Origin: Mikania micrantha
Lineage: Eukaryota > Streptophyta > Magnoliopsida > Asterales > Asteraceae
Assembly (NCBI GenBank): GCA_009363875.1
Contig: CM018690.1
Location: 790,288-854,287 of the forward strand
Length of the DNA stretch: 64,000 bases
Direction: 5' to 3'
A program made the translations under genes and the position numbers. This document shows positions 20,342-31,835 of the stretch, piece by piece (within the stretch, counting starts at the first letter, position 1; each line of letters starts with the position of its first letter). The notes under the pieces are model-generated. The model was given only the letters and a program-made list of their open reading frames with translations. It searched no databases and was not told where the DNA came from.

Positions 20342-22700
20342 TATAAAATGCAGGGACGGCCAAGTAAGCTCAAACATGCTTGGTATGTAGATAGTGGCTG
20401 CTCCCGGCACATGACTGGGGATTTTTCTCAGTTACATGAAGTTACACCATTCAATGCAGGATATGCATCATTTGCAGGAGACAAGGGAGGAAGGATAAGT
20501 ATGAAGGGCACGGTCAAAAATGGAACTCTCAGTTTTGAAGACGTGTACTATGTTGAAGAGCTCAATCATAGTCTTTTGAGTGTTCCTCAAATCTGTGACA
20601 AGAGTTTTTCCACACACTTCACAAACAAGGAGTGTCTAATTTTGAAGCCTGGCTTTGTAGTGCCTGAGAAGTGGATTCTGATGAGAACTCCAAGGATAAA
20701 CAATGCCTGTATTATCAATATGAACTCAGATTCATTCACAGAGAACACTTGTTTGTTCTCAAAGGCATCGGAGCATGATTGTCTGTTATGGTATCGGAGA
20801 CTGGGTCACGTAAATCTGAAGAATTTAAACAGACTAGCCAAGGGAGATAACGTTATCGGCTTGCCTTCTAAAGACTTCTCCACCATTGAGAAGTGCATCG
20901 CATGTGCCAAGGGGAAGCAACACAAGAGACCCCATAAGCCTAAACTTTTCAATTCTATCTCTTCAGTTCTTCAACTTCTTTATATGGGTCTCTTCGGACC
21001 AGTCAACGTAATGAGTATCGGGAAAAAGTCATATTGTCTTGTTGTGACATATGATTATTCCAGATTCACTTGGGTGTTCATTCTGGGCAAGAAGGACGAA
21101 ACACCAGAGATTCTGAAGAAGTTTATTACATTGATTGAAAATCAGAAGAATCTAAAGGTCAAGGTGATAAGAACTGATAATGGTACTGAATTTAGAAATC
21201 AAACTCTTATAGATTTCTGCGATGAGAAGGGTATTGCTAGGCAATACAGTGCAGCCAGAACACCACAGTAAAATGGGGTTGCTGAAAGGAGAAGCAGAAC
21301 ACTTATAGAAGCTGCACGAACAATGTTGTCAGAGTCGAAGCTGCCAATCTTCTTCTGGGCTGAAGCAGTTAACACCGCTTGCTATGTTCAAAATCGAGCA
21401 CTCCTGAACAAGCGTCATCAAAAGACTCCCTATGAGATTCTCTTCAATCAGAAGCCCAAAGTCGGACACTTCAAGTCATTCAGATGTCCTTGCACCCTTC
21501 TTCATACAGAGCCTAATCATAAGTTTGATGATAAGGCAGATGAGTGTTACTTTGTGGGATATTCATCCGAGAAAGCAGCTTACAGAGTTTACAACAAGAA
21601 GACTCGGATAATCGTGGAATCATACTACATAGATTGGCAAGAAATGAACTCGACAGATGCCAGTTCCGGTCCAAACTGGTTGTTTGAGTATGATTTTACT
21701 TTCAAGCCCTTTGACAATCCTACCGAGAACCCAGAGTTATTCAAGCAAACCGATGATTTCTACAAGGGAGATGAAGTGGACTATAGGGTTGACTATATTC
21801 CTTGTGATCCTAGTCTCTTGACTGTTGACCCTCCAGGCTTGTACAATCGTGCCCCTCCAACTCAACCAACCCCAATTCATGAAGTTCTTCCATCAGAACC
21901 AGACACCTCTCAGTCCGTTCAACCTCTTCCCGAAACCGATCAAGTCTCATCTTCTTCCCACCAGACTTTTGATAATCCACTATTCTCAGATAGTATACCT
22001 GAGGAACATTGCGTGGATCATGGAGCAGAAGCAAGCGAAACTGCTCCTATCGACAACATTTCTTCTTCAAGTGAAGATCAAGTTAACAACATCAGCAACT
22101 TGCTAGACAATCTAGCAGTAGAAGAAGTGCCAACACTTGATGTAAACAACAATCATCCAGTTGAAAATATTATTGGACCTCTCTCAGAAGGCGTTCTCAC
22201 TCGAAGCAGATCCACTGTAGCTCAGAACGTGTTGCCTGAAGAGACAATTACTCGTATTCAATCAGGTCCTATTAATTCTTGTTTATATTCTTGTTTTATT
22301 TCGCAGGATGAGCCCAAGAATGTCAAAATGGCTCTCAAAGAGTCCAGCTGGGTTGAGGCAATGCAGGAAGAGCTGATGCAGTTCCAAAAACTTAAAGTGT
22401 GGAATCTGGTTCGTTTGCCAAAAGGAAAACTGCCTATCGGAACCAGATGGGTCTTCAGGATCAAAAGAGATGACTCAGGTGTAATTATTAGAAACAAGGC
22501 CCGACTGGTTGTTCAAGGCTTCTATCAACAGGAAAGAATAGATTATGAGGAAGTCTTTGCACCTGTTGCAAGACTTGAAGCCATACGGATTTTCTTGGCC
22601 TATGCCTCATACATGAACTTCACGGTGTATCAGATGGATGTGAAGACTGCCTTTCTGTATGGGAAGGTTAAAGAAGAAATCTATGTTTGCCAACCTCCAG
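20342..22700 (+). pseudogene. Copia pol pseudogene, 5' part (protease, integrase, RT start)
   Basis: Protease W-Y-V-D-S-G-C-S-R-H-M-T-G at about 20380-20420. GAG-pre-integrase with the H-x-x-C zinc region near 20800-20930. In the integrase core the first Asp of the usual D-D-Y-S-R is Tyr (TAT, 21050-21052), so the first catalytic Asp is probably lost; R-T-D-N-G-T-E-F is kept; a stop at 21269 (CAA or CAG to TAA type) interrupts P-Q-x-N-G before G-V-A-E-R. RT begins near 22380 (V-W-N-L-V-x-L-P) and reaches C-Q-P-P, where E3 is inserted. It resumes at 35384. Confidence 0.88.
22696..22700 (+). other. Target-site duplication of E3 (left)
   Basis: TCCAG directly before the inverted E3 LTR; the same TCCAG is at 35384-35388. 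It is exact, 5 bp, and lies inside the Copia RT codons C-Q-P-P-G. Confidence 0.95.
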
Positions 22701-25700
22701 TGTCACACCCCGAGACGGCGGGATAGGATCGGTTGTCCCGTCGGGCGGAAGGTTCCCGGGGCGCGATATCGTGAGTGATAATCATGATGATCAGATTGTT
22801 TACATTGCACATGATATAACTGAGAAATGCTAAATATAATAGAATTACAAAGTTAAATTACATCAGTATTGTTTATAATTTAACAATGTAAATCTACCAT
22901 CAACATCATAAATTTTCTATCTTGTATTTACACAAGATACACAAAACAATTCATATAATGATGTCTTCAAAATATGCAGGTCCAAAATACTAAGTCTTCT
23001 ATCTGAAGTCCTAGTCCCAAAGGAAATAACTCCTTAGTTGACCTGTTCGTCACCTGAGAAGTCATGCAAAAATCAAGTCAACACATGGTTGGTGAGTTCA
23101 TATGGTTTTATGATTTGAAAATGATTTGAAAACCTCTTTTGGTAAAGACCCTAACCTCATTAACTCCACATGTAATATCCACATCGGTATGCTTATATAT
23201 AGGGAATCACGAAAGGGTCAAGCCCAGACGCTATCCCACCACATACTAATATGCATATGACACTGTTGTTAATAATAATTAAGCATTTTTACCCAACACC
23301 TCTGATTTAGATTATGATCTCCAAAACTTGATTTACCTTTGATTCCCTTGATTTTGATCATAGATAAATGATTTCTCAAAATCAGTGATAGTAAATAAAA
23401 TGTTAAATATTTAATAAAATAAATAAATAAACATTTAAATACAACTAAGACATGTTAATTGGGCATTATTTGACCCAATCAATTAGACTTAGTTGTTGGT
23501 GGTTGTCCAAGTTGTAACCTCTCACACGTGACCCATGTCAAGCATAACTCACAAGGAGTACTCCTGAACTGAACGGGATTTTAATGTTTTTGCCCTTACA
23601 GCTTGACCCAAAGGTCTTCTGTACATGCGGGGACTTTAAGGATATCCTTTGATTCTTGATCTCCTGATTCTCATGATTTTGACTTTGATAAAGATTTCAA
23701 TGATTGTTCACGTTGTTGCCCGTATAGCCTGACTACAAGAGTCTTCTATACCTGAAGGGACTTTAGATGTGTGTTACACGTGGTCTTGATTCCATATACA
23801 ACTGACATCCACCTTGACTTGAGTATTAATGAGTTCATTAGATCATAATGATTTCATCATTTCAATGATTAACACACATTTATGATTCCTTATTCCCTGA
23901 GTCTCTTGATTCTTGATTCTTTGAATTCCCATGATTTCCAATGATAATTGATTTGATTATGATTCTTGTGTCTCAGATCGCACACTGAGTTGTGATTCCC
24001 TTGAATATGATCTCTTGATTTTGTTCATTTGATTTCACTTTGAATTTAGGTTATTGAATTTGAACTTGATAGACTAAGGGTTGATTTAGAATTTAATTTA
24101 AGGTATTACTCATAAGAGTACTTAAATTCAATTGATAACTTGATCTGTTTAATTATTTCCTAGACAGGAGTCTAGGAGTATAAACAACATATATATGTAA
24201 AACATATAATATATAAAAGCATTTAAATAAACAGTTTAAATAAAACAGTTTACGCATGCTTCTCAGCCCCGCGTTTTTAAAACAAAAATGTTTAGAAAAG
24301 GGGCAATGAACTCACCTGTGTTGCTGTGGAAATGATTCACAAAAGAGAATGCGCGCTCTTTGACTGTAGCTTAGGTATCTTTATCACCTGAATTAATTTA
24401 AGAAGATTCGTAGACGATAAGTATATATATTAGACGTCATAACTAGGGTTTGGTCTCGGTGTGCGACTAAGTGTCCTATGATACTAATATGTTCCTATGA
24501 TTTCATCTAACTAAGTTAAGCTTATTACCCTTAAGTAACCTTAATCCCACAATATCACTTAAAGTCCACAATTAAGACATTTTCAATTTACTTTATTTTA
24601 AGTTAAATCTTTAATTAAGAAAATCATTTAATTAATTTAATAGAATTTATAAATCACTTACCTTTATTAAAACATAATGAAATTTAAGAACATAAGTTTA
24701 TACATGATGAGCTTAGAATAATCCCATTGGGCCTGTCTAGGCCTGTTATTAGCCTCTGATTTACCCGTATGTCCATGAGTGTCTTGAACTCGAGTAATGT
24801 TTCACATAAACTCTGATTTAGGTTTTTAGGACGATCGCTAGCATCTCGTGTTAGTGAAAACCCTAATATAGGGTTTTTCCTTAATACTTTCTTGTGTTTT
24901 AGGCTACTCCACTTGATTTTACAAGGAAATCCCGATGTGTTATCTAATCAAATGTATGTTAGCAGTCCACATGTAATTGTGGGCATGATTAAGAAACTCA
25001 ATTTCTTTAGAACCCTAAGTCACTCCCACGCACACACACCCATTACGCATGCATGCAAAGGTGACCACACCCATGTGCAACTTAACCTACCCTTAATGTT
25101 TTAGAAAACCCTAGTTATCCATGCATACACACACATGGCCGAATCCATGCATGCACACACACACATGTTTCACACATGTGTACGTGTAATTAGACCCATA
25201 CCTACATGCTAGTACATATCAAACTCACATATGTATCCCACCCAAAGTTTACGGTTTTGTGGAGCGACCTAATCAACCTATTGATTTGTCGAATGATTCC
25301 ATGAGCGAATGCGTATGGCCGAATGTGGCCTGATCGAATGAAGGTTGGTTGTCGAAAGAGCATTTGGCGAATGAGGTCCCATTCTGAACTTATGCCATTC
25401 GACGAATGAGAGAGGGGAGTATGGAGTCATTCGATCCTCTGGTTCGGAGAAGGAGGCAGGCCGATTGAGCCAAGCCATTCGGCCGAATGTAGCCAAAAGC
25501 TAGCCATTCGCCGGGCTGTGCAGTTCATTCGACCGAACTGGTTTCGAGCAAGAACAGCCATGGTTCTTTGATCCATTGACTAACCTAAGGTGCACAACAA
25601 ACTCCTAAGTGGCTGTGGTGGTGTTCCCCTAAGGTTTTAAAGCTCGAAATCACCTATAGAGGGTAGGCGGCCATGAGGGTTTTAAAACCCTAAAACCGCA

Positions 25701-26601
25701 ACTAAAACATGATTTTTTACCTCGAATTTGCTGGACAAAATCACAGATCCTTTGTACTTTCGTGATCTACAAGTTGAGAGGGTCGTTTAGACACCAAAAT
25801 GGGTCGATTTCGTGAAGAAATGAAGTAGAAATCTTAGAGAGAAGTGGGGTTTTCTAGTGAGAGAAAGGGATGAACGATTTTGGGAGTTGGTGGCTGGTTT
25901 GGTGTGGTGGTTGAGGGTTTAATTGCCTCATTAAATGAGGGTAAATACCCGGGTACGTTCGGGTTCGTTCGGTTTCGCGTGGTTTTGCGTAAAAATGTCA
26001 GTTTCGCGTCGTTTTCGTTACGAAACGACTCGATTATAAAATAGATTTCATAAAATTATTTTAGGTTGTGATTCCTAATAAATTAACTAAATATCTTTTA
26101 TTTATTTAAATTTCAAAAATATTTATTTAGCGTTTAAATCGAATCGCGCGGTCATCGCGCGTATTTGTTCGAATCAAATACGACGATAACTACACTTTTC
26201 AACATTGTTTTCTAATTATTGAATATCATTCAGAACGTTAAACTTTCAGATTTATTCGTACAGATCGTCACCTATACGAATAATATGTCGGTTTAGCATT
26301 CACGTAACAATATTCGTGTTGTTTTGTCTTGTAAGGCCTCACATACGTTAATACATAATAAGATCCTAACAAATAAATCACATGATGATTCTGTGTTGCC
26401 AGATAATTATCTGACTCAAGAACCATTGTTCTGAACTGATTTCTCTGAAATGACTGTGAATTCCCTGTTCTGATAACATGATTTGATACTGAACTTGATA
26501 TGAATATGAAATATACTGAATTACATGAAAATTGTACCTGATTACTGTTCACGCACTGTTACGATCACTGTTCCGGTGACGGTTCCGGCACTGATGTTAC
26601 A
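22701..26601 (-). repeat. E3 3' LTR (3901 bp)
   Basis: On its own strand it runs TGTAACATCAGTGCCGG to GGGGTGTGACA. Conserved parts in element order: CT-rich leader near 25850-25870, donor 1 (intron from 25720), CATTCG/CGAATG array (25283-25545), middle exon 24316-24387, donor 2 at 24315, TATATATAAGC box near 23190-23200, acceptor at 23054, stem-loop 22918-22939. Confidence 0.95.
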
Positions 26602-26637
26602 GTCTCCCCTTGTTAAAGAAATTTCGTCCCGAAATTT
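26602..26637 (-). promoter_or_regulatory. E3 polypurine tract with palindrome
   Basis: On the minus strand AAATTTCGGGACGAAATTT (26619-26637) followed by TTAACAAGGGGAGAC up to the LTR. As in E1, the palindrome overlaps the TAA stop of pol (26636-26638). Confidence 0.9.
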
Positions 26638-29600
26638 AAGAATTGTTATCGGGTACGGCTTCCTCTTCAAACAGCTGGGGATAATTTAACTTCATGTGAT
26701 CTTCACGTTCCCAAGTAAACTCGGGTCCGCGTCTTGAATTCCAACGAATCTTTACTATCGGAATACGGCTTCGCCTCAGTTGCTTAACTTTACGATCCAT
26801 AATCTCTAAAGGTTCTTCGATAAAATGTAACTGATCATCAACTTGAATCTCTTCGAGTGGAATGACGAGTGATTCGTCAGCAAGGCATTTCTTTAAGTTC
26901 GAGACGTGAAACACATCATGCACACCACTGAGTTCATCTGGTAATCTCAATCTATACGCCACAGGACCAATACGTTCGATGATTTCGAACGGTCCCACGT
27001 ATCGTGGTGCTAACTTGCCTTTTGTTCCAAAACGTACTACGCGTTTCCATGGGGAAACCTTTAACATGACACGGTCTCCCACTTGAAATTCCAACGGCTT
27101 ACGCCGTTTGTCGGCATAGCTCTTCTGTCTGCTCCTTGTTGCTTGTAATCTTCTCTGGATCTGAGTAATCTTGTCAGTGGTTTCCTGAATAAGCTCTGGC
27201 CCAGTTATGCGGTTATCTCCAACTTCAGTCCAACAGATCGGTGATCTGCATTTCCGGCCATAGAGAGCCTCGAATGGTGCACATCCGATACTGCTGTGAT
27301 AACTGTTATTGTAGGAGAACTCGATTAGTGGCAAATGAGAATCCCAATTCCCACCGAAATCCAAAATACAGGTCCTTAACATATCCTCTAGGGTCTGAAT
27401 CGTACGTTCGCTTTGACCGTCCGTTTGTGGATGGTAAGCTGTACTCAGATTTAACTGTGTCCCTAGAGATTTCTGCAGTGATTTCCAGAACCTTGAAGTA
27501 AATCTGCTGTCTCTATCAGAAATAATTGATAATGGCACACCATGACGTACCACTATCTCATTGATGTATAATCTTGCCAGTTTATCCATCGTGAAGGTTT
27601 CACGCATCGGCAAGAAATGAGCAGATTTTGTTAATCGGTCAATGATCACCCAAATTGTATCGTGACCACTGGAAGTGCGGGGTAGCTTGGTAATGAAATC
27701 CATAGCTATTTGTTCCCACTTCCAGAGCGGAATCTCAGGCTGTTCCAGTAAACCAGACGGTTTCTGGTGTTCCACCTTTACCTTCGCACACGTCAGACAC
27801 CGACCGACGTACTCGGCTATGTCTTTCTTCATTCCCAGCCACCAATAAAATCCACGCAAGTCTTGATACATTTTATCAGCGCCTGGGTGTACAGAATATT
27901 TAGTCTTGTGTGCCTCGTCGAAGATAAGTCTTCTCAATTCCTCTACCGCCGGAATCCATATACGATCCTGGTAGTAGATCTTCCATCAGACTTGGTCTCT
28001 AAATGTCTCTCTGCTCCGCAGTCAAGTTCTTTCTTCAAGTTTCCTCTGTCAATTGATTCCTGTTGAGCTTGAATGATCCTGTCTTGTAAGCTGGTCTGCA
28101 CAGTCATCCCCATAGCTCTAACGCGTAAGGGTTTGACCCGTTCCTTCCGGCTCAAGGCATCAGCTACAACGTTTGCCTTTCCCGGATGGTACTTGATCAC
28201 ACAATCGTAATCATTTAGAAGTTCAACCCAACGGCGTTGTCGCATGTTGAGTTCCTTCTGATCAAAGATGTGCTGCAGACTCTTGTGATCTGTAAACATG
28301 GTACACTTAGTGCCATATAAATAATGTCTCCAAATCTTCATTGCGAAGATTACAGCTCCCAGTTCAAGATCATGAGTAGTGTAGTTCTTCTCATGAACTT
28401 TCAACTGTCTTGATGCGTAAGCGATAACTTTGTCCCGTTGCATCAGTACGCAACCAAGTCCCTGATGGGATGCATCACAATAAACAACAAAGTCATCACA
28501 TCCTTCCGGAAGAGATAGAATTGGAGCATTATATAACTTCTGTTTCAATGTATGAAAAGCATCCTCTTGTTTATGTTCCCAGGCAAACGGTTCACTCTTC
28601 TGAGTTAACTTAGTGAGAGGCAGAGCTATCTTAGAAAAGTTCGAGATGAACCTTCTATAATAACCCGCCAATCCCAGAAAAGACCGTATCTCCGTTGGCG
28701 TTCTCGGAGTGTCCCAGTTCTTTATTGCTTCAATCTTGGCAGGATCTACATGTATTCCTTCACTGTTGACTACATGACCAAGAAACTGAACTTCCCTTAA
28801 CCAAAATTCACACTTTGAGAATTTGGCATAAAGTTTCTTTTCCTTCAACAGCTCCAAGATCTTCCTGAGATGTTTCTCGTGTTCTGCTTTGGTCTTGGAA
28901 TAAATCAGTATGTCATCAATAAAGACAATGACAAACTGATCTAAATACGGCTTGCATACTCGGTTCATGAGATCCATGAAAACCGCTGGTGCATTTGTCA
29001 ATCCGAAAGGCATCACTAAGAATTCGTAATGCCCGTATCTGGTTCGGAAAGCCGTCTTCGGTATGTCTTCATCTTGAACTCTAAGCTGATGATAATCGGA
29101 CCGTAGATCGATCTTCGAGAAATATTGAGCTCCTTGTAACTGATCAAACAAGTCATCAATTCTCGGCAATGGATACCGATTCTTGATAGTCAACTTGTTT
29201 AGCTCTCGATAGTCAATGCACATTCGAAACGATCCGTCTTTCTTCTTCACAAACAAGACCGGAGCTCCCCAAGGTGAGTAACTCGGTCTGATGAATCCTT
29301 TATCCAATAACTCTTGTAACTGGTTTGACAATTCCTGCATCTCCGAGGGTGCTAACCTGTAAGGAGATTTAGCAACAGGAGTTGCTCCAGGAACTAAGTC
29401 GATTCGGAACTCTACCGGTCGCACAGGTGGCAAACCTGGTAGGTCTTCAGGAAATACTTCTGGATATTCTTTCACTATTGGCACGTCTTGTATCTTCTTC
29501 TTGTCTTTCTCCTTTTCCACTACGTGAGCTAGGAAAGCTACACACTGTTTCTGTAAACACTTACGCGCCTTTATGCAAGAAATAATTTTAACACTTCGTT

Positions 29601-31317
29601 TTGCTTGATCCCCTCTGACTTCCAATACACGATCATCTGGTAATGGAACTCGAAGCAACTTCTCAGAACAGATGACTTCCACTCGGTTAGAGGAAAGCCA
29701 ATCCATCCCAACAATGATGTCAAAACTACCCAACTCCATCGGTATCAAGTCGATGGCAAATGTATGACCATTAAGCGTCAATGGGCAATTTCTGTATACT
29801 GTACTAACCGTGATCTGTTTTCCATTAGCTACTTCTATAATGTAAGGGGAATCTAACTGTTCCTCTATTGAATCTAGTTGGCATGCAAAATCGGCAGAGA
29901 TAAAACTCTGATCTGCGCCAGTGTCAAATAGAACAGATGCATAAAAGTCATGTAAGAGAAACGTACCAGTGACCACATTTGGGTCCTGGCGTGCAGCTGG
30001 TGCTCCAATAACAAAAGCTCTTCCACGAGGAGCTTGAACTGCCTGTTGAGCCTTCTTTGGGCAGTTCTTTGCAAAGTGGCCTTGTTCGCCACAGTTGAAG
30101 CATCCACCATTGTTCTGATTGGCTGGTGGAGGGAGAGCTAGATCAACATTGTTGACTGCTGGATTTGGTGTCAGTCTGCACTGTTGAACCCAGTGCCCTT
30201 TTCTTCCACAACCCGTGCATTGACGGCACTGGTTGTTTGCAGCATGGTGATACTGGCATTTAGTACACAGAGGATGGGGGCCAGTATACTGTTTCTTGGG
30301 CACATTTTGTTGTGCCGCTGCTACTTGATTCAGAGGAGTAGCCACAGTGTAGTTCTTGATAAATTTCTGCTTCTTCTTTGGGTGTTGCTGATGTTGTGGC
30401 TTCTTTGAAGACTCTTCCTTTCTCTTGCCGGTGTCTGCCTCTTTCTTTAGAACTCCAGAGGCAACCATCAGATCAGTGAGTTTTCCAGACAGTCTCACTG
30501 CAGATTCGACAGTAGTAGGGTTGGCTGAGACAACCATTCCCTGAATGCAGGCGGGAAGTCCACCTACATATCTGTCGATCCTCTTCTCTAGAGTCGGTAC
30601 CATGTCTGGCACCAAAGCAACCAGCTCATGGTAACGAGTTGTATACCCCATGTGATCCGCCCCCTTCATCACATGGTTAGATAATTCAACCTCCAGTTTC
30701 TGTAGCTCATTCTTGGGGCAGAATTCGGTTCGCAGCAGTGTTTTGAAATCTTCCCATGGCATTGCCATAGCTTCCTCTCTTCCTCGGGCGTTGATCTGAC
30801 CATTCCACCATGTCAGAGCCCGCTTGTTGAATGTTCCCGCTGAGTAACGAACTTTGTGGTGTTCGGGGCAACTACAGAGATCCAATGTTGTCTCGATCTT
30901 CTCAATCCATTGGATTAATCCAACAGCTCCTTCAGATCCGCTAAAACTAGGCGGTTTGCATTCTACAAAAGACTTGTAGGAATAGTGGGAAGTACCACCA
31001 GTATTCCCACTGGCTTCTCCTGATGAATTGCAAGTGTTGTTGATCTCATTACGGAGAAGGTTGAACATCTCCGGTATCGCTTCCTTCATCTGACTGGTCA
31101 TCTGACTGCTCAGTAGGGTCACCAAAGCGATGGTGGTAGGATCCAGTATGGGAGTCGTGCCTGAACCTGATGCCTCTGTGATCAGTGGGGGAGGAGGTGG
31201 AGGCGGTGGAGGAGGTGGCGGTGGTGAGTCATTGGGCGATGGCGTTGAGGAGTGTGGAGCTTGGTCTTGTGTTGATGTCAACAGCGGAGGTTGTCTTCGT
31301 GGCGGCATTCTGATCAT
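26636..31317 (-). pseudogene. E3 Gag-Pol, complete except one 1-bp frameshift
   Basis: Start at 31317 (MIRMPPRRQ) chosen because E2 and E5 share it; an upstream in-frame ATG at 31365 is less likely. Order: proline-rich N-terminus, capsid, zinc knuckles (C-R-Q-C-T-G-C-G-R-K-G-H, C-F-N-C-G-E-Q-G-H), protease L-F-D-T-G-A-D-Q-S-F intact, RT with F-I-D-D, RNase H with Y-C-D-A-S, integrase with D, D, E all present, chromodomain-like tail. Compared with E1 and E4, one A seems lost near 27983-27988 (between RNase H and integrase, after S-D-G), so the frame ends at 27943 and integrase continues in another frame to 26636. With that base the unit would be about 1560 residues. Integrase is therefore untranslated unless frameshifting occurs. 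Confidence 0.93.
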
Positions 31318-31466
31318 AACCAAATGAATATTGGTTAGTGCAATGATCGAATGCAGAAGACGCAATGCAATAAGTCTTAAATCCTAAGTTCTCTACATGC
31401 AGGGTCCCTAGGTTATAGTCTAGGCCAAACCGTTTAAACAAATGACCTATATTTCTCTATAACCAT

Positions 31467-31479
31467 GGCTCTGATACCA
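31467..31479 (-). promoter_or_regulatory. E3 primer binding site
   Basis: TGGTATCAGAGCC on the minus strand, 3 nt after the 5' LTR end. Standard initiator-Met type. Confidence 0.9.
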
Positions 31480-31835
31480 ATCTGTCACACCCCGAGCCGG
31501 CGGGATAGGATAGGTTGTCCCGTCGGGAAGAAGGTTCCCGGGGCGCGATATCGTGAGTGATAATCATGATGATCAGATTGTTTACATTGCACATGATATA
31601 ACTGAGAAATGCTAAATATAATAGAATTACAAAGTTAAATTACATCAGTATTGTTTATAATTTAACAATGTAAATCTACCATCAACATCATAAATTTTCT
31701 ATCTTGTATTTACACAAGATACACAAAACAATTCATATAATGATGTCTTCAAAATATGCAGGTCCAAAATACTAAGTCTTCTATCTGAAGTCCTAGTCCC
31801 AAAGGAAATAACTCCTTAGTTGACCTGTTCGTCAC

